Positions 11,231 through 20,306 of a stretch of 26,472 bases of DNA are shown here, in pieces. Origin of the DNA: Chloromonas sp. AAM2 (Eukaryota; Chlorophyta; Chlorophyceae; Chlamydomonadales; Chlamydomonadaceae). How positions within the stretch are numbered: position 1 is the stretch's first letter; every line of letters starts with the position of its first letter. The notes under the pieces were generated by a model. It ran no database searches, was not told where the DNA came from, and saw nothing but the letters and a program-made list of their open reading frames with translations. The position numbers were made by a program, and so were the translations under genes. The stretch is taken from assembly GCA_004335635.1 (NCBI GenBank), contig QAXH01001178.1, positions 1 through 26,472 of the forward strand, in the 5' to 3' direction.

Positions 11231-12642
11231 TAACTCGACTGTAACTCAACTGTCTCAGGATCGGCTACTGTTTTTACTACCGGGTGCAGCGCTGTCCAGG
11301 GCTGTTTCACAGCACAGTGTCGCGGGTCTGCCAAGTCTCAAGCGTCATCTGCACAATCAAAATCAAGCAGCATGCCATGATGATCAGATCGGCAGATTGC
11401 AGTTGAGCCGCAATTCAGGCCGCAGTTGCGTCAGTGATATTGCACTGATAAAGTGACCCTCGTACCGATATAGAGTGTGTAGTATTTTTATTTTTTGAGT
11501 CGAGCGGTTGAATGACTCATAGAGGGCAGGCGGCCGAGTCACATCCTGAGGAAGCAACTCGGAGATGGGTTCTCGGGTGTGACCTACGTTAGGCGGCATG
11601 TGTCTAAATCCGCTGCGGCTGTCTCAGTCGGGGGGTGGAGGGCTTGGCTGCCTCCCCAAGGAGGCGGGTGGCCATGATGATCAGCACTGCTGAGTTGCTG
11701 AGTGCTGCCTCTTCCATGCACAACATTGTCCAAAGTGCAACTGATGGATTCCTCGAATCACCATACCAAGTTGCCGCATCTGTATATTACAGCTTGTACT
11801 GCTCACACGACTTGTACTGCCGAACAATTTGTATCCTGACAAAGCATGATGCGAACCTGAGCATCGCTGCCAACTGGGCACGCACAAAGAAAGGTTCTGC
11901 CAACTGGGCGCAATGGCAACGGTATGTGATCTGACCCAGTGGGGCTTGTTGCTATCCTTCAGAAGTGTCATAACACCCAGTGTTGCTACCCTAAGGGTGC
12001 TACCCTGAGGGCCGGCAGCACTGCAAGCATCGGGCTGCAGCCAAACGCAGCAAGCAACATTAGTCACGAGCATCTGTGGCAAGGTAGAAGCCTCCAATTG
12101 GCGGACAAATGGCTGTAAAGTTCCAGTACATGTTCCGAGAGTAATCGGGACACGCACTTGGTCATGCGTTAGAGCAGAAAGTCACGACCAGGTCATGATG
12201 AGAAATGAATCCCGAGTCACACTTAATCACTCTGACAAATCAATCTTGCGACGGAGCTCAATCGAGTCACTCTGACACGAAGTGTGCCACTCACTCGGCA
12301 TGGTGAGCGATGGAAGTCAAGCAACTGAGACTTATATGGGCCCCGTATGCAGAATCAATGCGCTTGTTAAGGTTCGCCCGCCACAGCTGAATCTGTCAAG
12401 TTTGCGTAAACCTCTCAACTACCAAAGCACTGAAATCAATGGGCGTCAAGGGCCAAAGCCTATGCTGGTCTACCCCCAACTACCAAACAGCTGGCTTTCC
12501 CAGCCTGCATTATGAATTCCTGAGTCAGTGGTTGCAGTCACACTACTCCACAACAGCCGTGCAGCGCACATCTGTTCTTCAATGAAGAAGCTGGATGGTG
12601 CGCTAGAGTTAAGTGTGTGATACTCAGGACGGTCACAGTCCT

Positions 12643-12702
12643 AAAAAAAGAAGTTTGCCAGTTCTGGGACAATTCCTGGGACTGGCATTGAAACCGGTGT
12701 GT
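12643..12702 (-). repeat. Dispersed T-tract repeat, copy 3
   Basis: On the minus strand the copy has the two arms TGCCAGT and ACTGGCA separated by 18 nt, then AAAC, TTC and a run of seven T. It shares the stretch of about 32 nt covering both arms almost exactly with copy 5. The inner flank (CCGGTTTCAATGCC) resembles that of copy 1. It is inverted relative to copy 4, 289 bp away end to end. Confidence 0.8.
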
Positions 12703-12716
12703 CTCAGCACATACAC

Positions 12717-12739
12717 GTGTGTGTGTGTGTGTGTGTGTG
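12717..12739. repeat. (GT)n microsatellite
   Basis: This is an uninterrupted GT run of 23 nt, 15 nt inside copy 3 of the dispersed repeat. Simple repeats of the same type occur at 7741-7769 and 812-824. Confidence 0.9.
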
Positions 12740-12797
12740 CCAATCACATACAGGGTGAACCGCGGGGTGACCATCGCGTGTTGTGGTAGACGGCGCA

Positions 12798-12820
12798 TTG
12801 CCACTTCTGGGACAGCAAAC
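12798..12820 (-). repeat. Degenerate core of the dispersed T-tract repeat
   Basis: Plus strand TTGCCACTTCTGGGACAGC matches the inner core of the family (TTGCCAGTTCTGGGACA) with one mismatch, but it lacks the T tract on the opposite strand. It lies between copies 3 and 4. It may be an eroded seventh copy or a nested fragment. Confidence 0.45.
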
Positions 12821-12891
12821 CAGGATTAGACAGGAACTACAGTGTCAAAAGACAAAATGGGTGTGTGTCCCGTCTGTCAGCCTCATCACGG

Positions 12892-12931
12892 TGCCAGTCC
12901 CAAAACTGCAGAACTGGCAAACTTTTTTTTT
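12892..12931 (+). repeat. Dispersed T-tract repeat, copy 4
   Basis: TGCCAGTCCC, a diverged centre, then GAACTGGCAAAC and nine T. The two arms TGCCAGT and ACTGGCA are intact, so the short stem is conserved although the centre has changed and shrunk. It faces copy 3 in inverted orientation. Confidence 0.8.
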
Positions 12932-13132
12932 GGCAGGTCAAGTTGGTCATCTGATGGTTCAGTTTCGTCACGGTTGTATCATAGTTCCAGCTACAAACTG
13001 GTGCACTGAATCTTGATTGCGTTTTGCTCAATCTGGGTCAGCTAAGCACTGTAATATCGTACACCAGAGTGTGTGTGGGCAACACACTACCCAAACATCT
13101 GGCAGCAGTCAAGCCGTGGCCTTCCCCAGCAC

Positions 13133-16100
13133 TTAGGCGCTTGGCTGCTGCCAAATGCAGGGGTAGTGCTTCGCCCAAAACACTGCCATGACGTTGTCCT
13201 CCTGCAGATTGAATTCATTCAAGCCGGCCAGTGGCACTGGGTCAGCTGCGGCCGCTGCAAAGTGCTCCACATTGGCTGTGGGGCGCATGCCCGTGCGGGC
13301 AGTGGACTTTGGCGTGTCCCACTGGCCGCCGTCAAACACACCCACCGCACGCTGCACGCGGGGCGGGGAGGCGGGCGCCGGGCCAGCCATGCTCAGGCCG
13401 TCGGCCGCGCCCCTGCTGGCGTGCACAGGCTCAATGGCTATCGGCTCCATGACTGCAGCTGGCTCCAGGGGCATGAGGGGCAGGGTGCGCTTGGCGGCAG
13501 TGCATGTGGGGCTGGCCTTGCTGGTTGCTTGCATCCACTCGTTGCATACCAGCTCGCGAATAAAAAAATCTACGTCATCAGGGGCCTCGGGCGGGCTGCT
13601 GGCGTGCACGTCACCAGCCGCCAGGGCAGCGCCTGCGCAACAACACACATGCAGATCAGCAAGTCAGCAGGGGAGGGCTTGACTTGGTGAGCACACACTG
13701 GTGAGGCTGAGGCTGCGTTCATGAACAGGCGTGTGTAACACACGTTCCATCACATAACATGACATAACATATCACAAGCAGCCACGCCGAGGGTTGCTGG
13801 CACTACATAAAGCACTGGGTTTGCATGCTTACATCCTGATCACACGTGTGCCATGTGACCTTCAGCCCAAGGCCATTCATCACCTGGGCAGTATCTCCCT
13901 CCCTCCCTAAGCAAGTCAGTTGCACCTGCCAACACTAACCTGCTGCTGAGCCATCGAACAGCTCCTCCAGAGTCTCACAGTCCATGGGCGGCATCATGGG
14001 CATCATGGTCAGGGGCATGGAGAGGGTGCCTGTAGCGCCCTTGCCCTGAGGCCAGCCCTGGATCTGAGTCATGCCCATCTGACCGCCCATGGAACCGCTG
14101 CGACCTCCAGCGCTCATAGTGTGGCGCTTCTGCTGCTGGGCCAGGGGTGCTGACACCATCTGCTCTGGAAATGCGTGCACAGGCGCAGAAGAGAAGGGCT
14201 GCGAGAGAAGCCCGCTCGCCGGGGGCATGCGGGGAGCTGGCTTGCTGATCATCCCAGCCGAATTGATGCCACCGGAGACTGCGGGCATCTGGAAAGCGAC
14301 CATGCAGCTCGCGTCACCGGGCTCGGACATGCGCATGTGCTGCATGGAGCCCACGTGCATGGGCGGTGGGATGGGCGCGGTCATCCAGGGCGCTGCGGGG
14401 CAGCTTCCCGAGGTGCGGACGGGCGAGGGGGGGCCGCACAGGGGCAGGCCCGGCAGTGGGTCCAGCAGATGCTGCGAAAACGCGCCCGTGGAGATGCGGT
14501 GGGGCGGTGGGGCACGCACCGAGTGGGCAGAGACGGGGCGCGGCGGCATCATAGCGTGCATCGCATCCCGCAGATGAACGCTGGCAGCAAGCGGATTCAT
14601 GCCCAGATGGCCAAAGCCTGTGGCGGTGCTGTCCTGGCTCGTGCGTGCACGCCGGGCGGGCGGGTTGTTTCCCCCGGTGGGACCGCCTGTGGAGAGGGCA
14701 GCTGCGCGGGCGGTGGCGCTACGCAGCGGGATGTTGCCATTTGCCAGCCGGCGCACGGCACGCATCTCCTCCTTCTGCAGCTCCTTGTTGTGCACAGCCC
14801 CTGGGCCGTTTGTGAAGTGATCCTGCTTGACCTCAAAGTCAGACACGGAGGGCAGAGTGCCATTGCTCAGGGACACGTGGTCGGCCCACCTGCACACATT
14901 ACGCACGTGGCATGAATGGATGCGGAGCCAGAAGACAAGTGGGCAACAGTGCAGCCCTGCTGTTGTCAGTTGCACAAGGGTGCTGAACGCGGGCAGGGAT
15001 GAGGCTATTGCCAGCCAGTTTGCTGGTTGGACTGCAAGTACAAGAGTTGAATCAGTATCCGCCCTATTTCAGTGTAATAATGGAGCCAGTATCGGCGGTG
15101 CGGAAATCTTCGCCGTGAAGCTGCATCATCCGCCATCAAGCCATCAAGCCCAGCACCCAGTACAAATAGGATGGCCTGCATGCAAAAGGTTGCAGCTTCA
15201 GAAGGATGCAGTGCATGTTCAGCAGGCGATGTTTACTCACTGCTCCTTTGCAGCACGTAGGCATGAGGGGCTGGGATCCTGGGCTGCCAGGGTGCCATAG
15301 AGCCAGAGGAAGGTGCGGCTGCGGCTGTCAGCCTTGGCGCGCAGAGTGGCATACCTACAGGGTAGCAGAAACGCCAACAACGCGTAAAAAGCATGCAACA
15401 TGCTGGTTTTGCGCAACTCCAGGCCCACAAGACATACGTGCAATGCATTCAAGTTGTTGGCAAGTGAAGGTGGGTCAATGCTGACGTGTGTATGTGCAGT
15501 GTGCAACTTCAGAGCTTGGCGAGTGGAGGTGGGTCCGTGCTGATGTTTGCCTGTGGCAGGGCTGCACTATGCATTGTGTGGGTCTGGCAAGGCCAGAAAT
15601 AGGGCTGACAACATGTCATGCAACGAAGCCATGGTGCCTCAAGTGTGATATGGTTGACTCATGCTGAGGGGATGAGGGACAGCCAGGGCTTCGGTACACA
15701 TACCAGTGGTTCTTGATAGTGTTCTCAGCACGACGGGGGAGGAACGTGGCAATGTCGCTCCACCTGCAAAGCAATGGACAAACGTGTCGTGAGACTCTCA
15801 CATGCATGCTTGACGTGCCACCTGGCAGGCCAACACGCATGTGGGTCTGGCCTGCATTCAGACAGCACCCACTTGTTGCCCAGTTGACTGTGTGCCAAGG
15901 CCAGCACGTAGTCCTCCTCAGCAGACCAGGGACCTTTGGAGATGTCAGGGCGCAGATCGTTCCTGCAACATGTTGCGACAGTCAGATCTGGGGCATAACG
16001 GAGGCACCACAGAGACTCTAGAAGCGAGGAGAAGCGGCGAAAGGCAACCCATCAATAAGGACTGATGCAAGGACGCGGTGGAAATCACTATGCAAGCTCG

Positions 16101-16831
16101 AATTGTCAGATTTCAGCAACTGTCGGCTAGCCCCGCTCAAAGACAAGCCCAGAGCCGCAAACGAGCGATGGCTGGCCATTGGTGCTCCGGACTCACCGAT
16201 ACTTCTCCCTGCGCAAAAAGGGAACAAGCAACAGGTCAGCGGATGCCATGCAAGCGGAAGGGGGCATTGCGCACCTTGAGACACATGATTGCGCTCCCTG
16301 ACATCAGCTATGCTGCTCAAGGTCTTGCGCACTCACCTGCACTGCTTGGCATTGCGGTTCCCCATGGCCGCTGCCACATCGCTCCAAGCCACCAGAGCGT
16401 CGCTGCCGGTATCCGGGTCAAGGCGCTCACGCACAAGAGCAATCAGTTGCTCCATGTCTGCAGGCATGCGCATGGGAGGGCTGGTGTGCGCAATCCTTGA
16501 GAACCTCTGTAACAGCTCTTGAGGGAAGACGCTTGAAGACCGCCTGCCCGGCCAGCAGATGCTGATGCGCCGCATGCATGAGATACATGCACGATTTCTG
16601 GTAGCTGCTCTGGCTTCCGTCACCTGGGACACGTCCAACAATATCTGGTCTTTGGCATCTTAACATCTCAGACTCACCCTCCTCTGACCAGGGAATGCTT
16701 GGATCCTTGCGCTTGCGGTCTGCACAACGCTTCTGTTTGCGTGGTCTGTTTCCTCTGTCTGGGACGTAGTCGTCCGAGTTCTCGTCCTCCTCATCATACA
16801 TGTCGTCAGCGGGCCTTTTCCAGTTGCCCAT
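13133..16831 (-). CDS. R2R3-type MYB transcription factor
   Basis: This is a nuclear DNA-binding protein. Exons: 16831-16678, 16457-16337, 16208-16197 (12 nt), 15962-15873, 15763-15704, 15354-15241, 14889-13940 and 13632-13133. Together they are 2001 nt and 666 residues, in frame throughout, ending in TAA. Residues 11-25 are acidic, and 30-42 (PRKQKRCADRKRK) look like a nuclear localisation signal. The first MYB repeat (48 to ~103) has W48, W76 and Y95 in place of the third Trp, and about eight extra residues (DPDTGSDA) between helices 1 and 2. The second repeat (106-153) has W108, W127 and W146 at regular 19-residue spacing and the recognition helix AENTIKNHWYATLR. The rest is low-complexity, Pro/Met/Gly-rich, with acidic patches (CETLEELFD, PDDVDFFIREL) that could be activation segments. 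The ATG at 16831 has A at -3 and G at +4. The frame stays open upstream to another ATG at 17212. I do not recognise the specific orthologue. Confidence 0.9.
16197..16208 (-). other. 12-nt microexon of the MYB gene
   Basis: Between an acceptor reading TTTTGCGCAG and a donor GTGAGT, the 12 nt GGAGAAGTATCG supply the end of the first MYB repeat's third helix. With one or two bases from each neighbouring exon they encode R-E-K-Y-R, including the aromatic residue that closes the repeat (Y95). Skipping it would keep the frame (12 nt is four codons) but delete four residues of the DNA-contact helix. Confidence 0.85.
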
Positions 16832-17212
16832 TGTGGACAGCTTGTGGACGCAAGCGGACAAGTATGTGTTTACGCAATAATTGATTGCTGTCTGCTTGAG
16901 ATTGGAACCTTGTGGCCGGGCCGTCAAACAACACACGCGATTGTGAGAGGCCTCCAGTGTGAACCCGTTTCTGCCTTGCCAGACGCCAAGCCTCCTGAGA
17001 GACATGCAACCACAATTGTCTACTCTACACCTCCTTTGTTTTGCAACAGCAAACGAAGACTGCGGTGGCACCAGCTGCAGCATGGGTTGTGGCATGGCTG
17101 CGCCATCGTAACAGATTGGCATGCTAGCTGCCGCAGCGGAGTAGCGGAACCTGCCGCTTGCATCTGCTTCGTAATCCTCAAGACCGAATGGTGTCGGTCG
17201 CGAGGAAGGCAT
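16832..17212 (-). other. Open 5' extension of the MYB reading frame (127 codons), coding status unclear
   Basis: The frame of MYB exon 1 stays open without a stop up to an ATG at 17212. The far part (17212 to ~17035) translates to a protein-like stretch beginning MPSSRPTPFGLEDYEADASG. The part next to the chosen ATG is Cys-rich and looks less like protein. It could be an N-terminal extension, an upstream exon joined by an intron whose sites I cannot fix, or 5' UTR that happens to be open. The start context at 17212 (C at -3) is weaker than at 16831. Confidence 0.35.
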
Positions 17213-17288
17213 CTGTCTTTGGAAGGCGGGTATTTCGGCTACTCTGCTGAGAGAGGTTGCATGGGCCGTTTGCTATTGCGCAGTAGTA

Positions 17289-17560
17289 AGGCGCTTGGCA
17301 ACGGCTATGGACCAAATGGCACCATCAACACGATGGCTCCTGAAAGCAAACCCTAGCATACCTCATGTGTAGGACTCTTTCGCATGCACAACACGTTGAG
17401 GAGTGCGCAGTGTATTGTGCAACAAGTTGGCGCAGTGCTGGCTTTTCGTGTACAGCAGCAGCGCACGGTAGCGGCATTAGCAGTCGCGCAACCTGGGGTA
17501 TGCCATGGCGAGCCATTGTGTTGATGGTGCCATTTGGTCCATAGCCTTTGCCAAGCGCCT
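17289..17560. repeat. Long inverted repeat, 51-bp arms around a 170-nt spacer
   Basis: The arms 17289-17339 and 17510-17560 are reverse complements with only two mismatches (at 17302 and 17332). A transcript across them would form a hairpin with a near-perfect 51-bp stem and a 170-nt loop. It lies 77 bp upstream of the far MYB ATG and 458 bp upstream of the preferred one. No terminal transposon signature or target-site duplication is evident. Minus-strand translation of the right arm reads ALGKGYGPNGTINTMA within an open frame (17325-17690) that I cannot assign. Confidence 0.85.
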
Positions 17561-17953
17561 CATGCGTCAGCTCCTGTGCATTGTGCGACAACTGGCGCAG
17601 GGTCAGCTGGGACACGCGTTCGTGACCTGGCAGTGTAAAAAGGAAAGAACAACGGGAGTGCACAACAGGAAGCACGTCCAATGCAAACACTAATTATTTG
17701 CGTAAATTGCAAAAGTTCTCCTAGTAAAGGTAAATCTAGCCGTACTGGCAAACATAAACACATTAAGCGTCAAGTAACAACACCTTTTCCCGCAGCAAGA
17801 AAGCAGGAACAGTAGCAGCATGCCACGCGTGGCGCTGGAGTTCAGGGAAAGAGGTGTTGAAGGGGTCAGAGAACGACACGGCTGAAAAAGATGACTGGCA
17901 GCGAGGGAAAGGACTGGAAGCTTTTTATGCTCTGTTTACAGCAGAAAAGCAGT

Positions 17954-18125
17954 AAAAGAAAAAGATGTTTGCCAGTTCTGGGACAATTCCTGGGACTGGC
18001 AACAGGAACCATTGTTGGTGATGGGTGTTGTAGTTATAAAGTGTGACTGTATATACCGTGGTGTGCGCAGATGTGTCGCACGGGCTGTTGTCAGATTGTG
18101 TGTGTCAGCAAAAACATGTGTGAAT
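17954..18125 (-). repeat. Dispersed T-tract repeat, copy 5 (longest copy)
   Basis: The minus strand ends with the arm pair TGCCAGT / ACTGGCA, then AAAC and a T/C-rich tail (17954-18003). This part is nearly identical to copy 3. Upstream on the same strand, GGTTCC at 18004-18012 and the ACATG...TGACACAC block around 18095-18125 match copy 2's flank. That extends the family unit to about 170 bp, with internal rearrangement between copies. A TATATA lies at about 18051-18056. Confidence 0.7.
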
Positions 18126-18150
18126 CGCTCACGGGGTAAACAGCGGATGT

Positions 18151-18194
18151 GAACATTTTGGGCAGGTCATGGGAACATTTGGGGCAGGTCATTT
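18151..18194. repeat. 22-bp direct tandem duplication
   Basis: Two adjacent 22-nt units start with GAACATTT and share GGGCAGGTCAT. They differ at one internal position and in the last two bases. This looks like a recent local duplication. No coding or regulatory role is evident. Confidence 0.8.
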
Positions 18195-18578
18195 TGTAGC
18201 TTTTGATCAACGCAGTGAGCATCTATTCAGGTGTTTGAGTGCAGACGACTTCTTTGGTCATTGCACAGTTCGGTGTGTACGACCAACACAAGGAGCACAT
18301 GCAGTGTCCTTTCCTGGCTTGTCATACTCTGTAAGAAGTTGTAAAGGCTACCAAGTACTTAACTGTGGTGTGACCAGTGCTCATGCGAAACTAACCAGTT
18401 GAGGATCAGCCTATCTTGAGTTTTCAGTGCACATTCAAGTGCACCAGATCCTGAGTGACGATTGTTGTATGATAAGGCGTCTCTGGTTCCAAGGTTTTGC
18501 CTTTGTAAGCTGTATGCGACCTTTTACACAACTGCTCAGAGGACCAGGCCAACTACTCTGATAGTTTCAATTTGAAGG

Positions 18579-18660
18579 TGACGTCAGACCTGAAGACGCA
18601 CACGAGTGACGTCAGAGTGAGAGTAACGCTTGTGACCTGTCAAATCCGTGGTCATATATC
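18579..18660 (+). promoter_or_regulatory. Twin TGACGTCA palindromes followed by a TATA-like box
   Basis: The eight-base palindrome TGACGTCA (CRE / bZIP C-box core) occurs at 18579-18586 and 18607-18614, each extended to TGACGTCAGA. A TATA-like CATATATC follows at 18653-18660, 39 bp after the second palindrome. The order suggests a plus-strand promoter starting near 18685. No good reading frame follows: the first ATG (18741) opens only 18 codons. A non-coding transcript, an unrecognised spliced gene, or a decayed element are all possible. The palindromes could equally act on the MYB gene from far upstream. Confidence 0.4.
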
Positions 18661-20306
18661 GACACAGCCGTGTTATTGCTGCGGACGGCGAGCCGTTGCT
18701 GCGATTGGTTCAAGTCAGTCAAGATCAGTCAATCTGTTGAATGCATAGCCATTACAGTGGGCCAGTCCTTTCAGCAATAGCCATCACCTGTTGAACGCGG
18801 CTCATGGTATCATTTCAGCTGCACAGTATGGCCAGCAACGAGCCTGCTGGAGGAGCACTCGGTTGTGCTGGCTGAACAGGCTGTTGTGCTGGGGATGCTG
18901 GAACACTGACCCAACACACACAAGGCTGCACGGTCTTATGCCAATGCCATGTGAGTTTGACGCTGCCATGATACGCCTGGTATTGGTAAGGGTCGCTCAA
19001 GCGCCTGCTGATCCGTCACATGATCAGTATTATCAAAGCGCCAGCGCTAGCCGTTGCAGCTCTGCCAGTGGCTCACTAGTAAATCTAAGGGCTCTGCCTA
19101 ATCTTGCAGGCTTAATGCCAAGTGCTGATCCTGGTACCTCGCATTGCACGCCTCAGGTTCAGTTTGCATGTCACTTGCTTACCAATGTCTTCTGTGCCCG
19201 TGGGTTCAGTTTCTGGCCAATTGATGCCCAAGTGGTAAATGCTCTAGAATAGTATTCGCTTCCTGCAGGCCAGCTCCGACGTCTCTATCCGGAATCACAT
19301 GAATAAGCACCATGATGGGCGGCAGCTCTCACCATGTCAGCGCATGCCAACTGCGCTGTCTCGTGGCCCTACAATGCTCACCTACCATATAAGCACCTGC
19401 TTGCATCAACACATCTCGGGTCACTGCACACTGCCAACTGGAAAGGCAATCCAAACCACGCAAGTTGCCACTCATTTCAGATAGCCTAGATGATCTCCAG
19501 CAAACAAAAGGAGGAACGCTCTGCCAACTGGCCAAGATACACAGCACAACACAGAGCAGCCCTGCGGCAGGTGCTGACCAAGCTGCTGTTTCAGCATGCC
19601 ACCATCATACCAATAGTAACCTCTGATCGCCAACCCCAGGCTTTGGGCTGTTTACAGGCCCTTATCCTAGACCAGGGCCGGCAATCCTAGACTATATCTT
19701 GCCTGTCTTCCACCCCTTGGCTCTCCCAGTACTCCTTGAGGTAGAGGTACTGATGCACAGTATCCATATGGCATTAATAAAATAGTTGGAGTGCTCCTTT
19801 TCGATGAGCATGGATACGGTGTATGCTGGTTTCCTAGTGTCCGTTTCCCCGAACATGAGCAACCTCCCTCCAAGATCCTCCTGGACATTGCAGCTTTATT
19901 GCTGCTCAGCTACGCAACAGTGACCGGGTGGGCGCTTTGTGGCTGCAACAGTGCCGCATGCATGTCCTCTCCACTCCCACTGCCATGCCCCTACTGTCAT
20001 CCCAGTCTAGCTCACATGACATTGTCAGGCGCCATGGCCAGAACTCCACACAGGGTGAGCGTCGGCCCGACACCTGCCGCCAAGAACCAATCCACTCCAT
20101 TGAGGTGCAGAGCACTAGCACTGGGGACGCATACCACGTTCTGGCTCTTAAGGATTCAGGCGCACGCAGGATTCACATCACACGGTGCGAGGGCTACCTG
20201 AGTCGCCCGTCCTCACTTCCAAGACCAGGTAAACGCAATCCCAGCGTGCTGGCAATGTGCTGACAGTACAGCGGCCCGTACTGCAATCTCGGAGGCCTGT
20301 GGACTT
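18661..20306. other. Unassigned region between the putative promoter and the kinase 3' end
   Basis: Several open frames lie here (18791-19252, 19490-19690, 19791-20201, and a +frame open from about 19860 to 20263), but none shows a family motif. The first and last lack an ATG near their beginning. The frame ending at 20263 reads fairly protein-like (SIEVQSTSTGDAYHVLALK, RRIHITRCEGYLSR) and stops just after a possible GTAAAC donor at 20230. A degraded retroelement or an unrecognised multi-exon plus-strand gene is possible, but the sequence alone does not decide. The kinase 3' UTR must begin at 20306 and run leftward. Confidence 0.4.

Larger units (their letters stand above)
10253..13132. other. 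Intergenic region between the convergent MON1 and MYB genes, repeat-rich, no gene seen
   Basis: This 2.9-kb stretch separates the MON1 stop from the MYB stop and must contain both 3' UTRs. I see no TGTAA polyadenylation signal (the usual chlorophycean form) close downstream of either stop in its own orientation. It holds four of the six dispersed T-tract repeats, arranged as two inverted pairs. It also has a GT microsatellite, a 14-nt tandem (TGCTACCCTAAGGG, then the same with one change) at about 11983-12010, and a 15-nt tandem around 10530-10565. The open frames here (for example 10839-11162 minus and 11635-11934 plus) show no family resemblance and no exon partners. I do not call them genes. 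Confidence 0.6.
17561..18578. other. Intergenic DNA with one T-tract repeat copy and a 22-bp tandem duplication
   Basis: I see no gene in this kilobase. The minus-strand open frame covering its first 130 nt (part of 17325-17690) has no recognisable family and no clear splice partners. Copy 5 of the dispersed repeat is at 17954-18014, with related sequence continuing to about 18125. A 22-bp direct duplication is at 18151-18194. The short plus-strand open frame at 18169-18402 begins inside that duplication and is not convincing. Confidence 0.5.

Noticed and set aside
11635..11934. Plus-strand 99-codon frame in the MON1-MYB intergenic region
   Set aside because: Composition is unremarkable, with internal short repeats (ANWA...SANWAQW) from a duplicated DNA segment and no homology I recognise.
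13935..14975. Long plus-strand open frames (14089-14577, 14175-14915) opposite MYB exon 7
   Set aside because: They are antisense shadows of GC-rich coding sequence. The minus strand has matching splice phases and continuous protein sense, while the plus frames are Arg/Cys/Gly-rich without family features.
17325..17690. 121-codon minus-strand frame spanning the right arm and spacer of the inverted repeat
   Set aside because: There is no recognisable domain and no splice partners. Its openness is partly due to the repeat arm. Kept only as a note in the inverted-repeat entry.
18791..19252. 153-codon plus-strand frame after the twin palindromes
   Set aside because: It begins at TTG, not ATG. 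Its first third is rich in Cys and Trp and it resembles no family, so I left it as unassigned.
18661..20306. LTR retrotransposon inferred from the promoter-like start and long unassigned stretch
   Set aside because: No matching second LTR, primer-binding site, polypurine tract, reverse transcriptase or integrase motif could be found in any frame.
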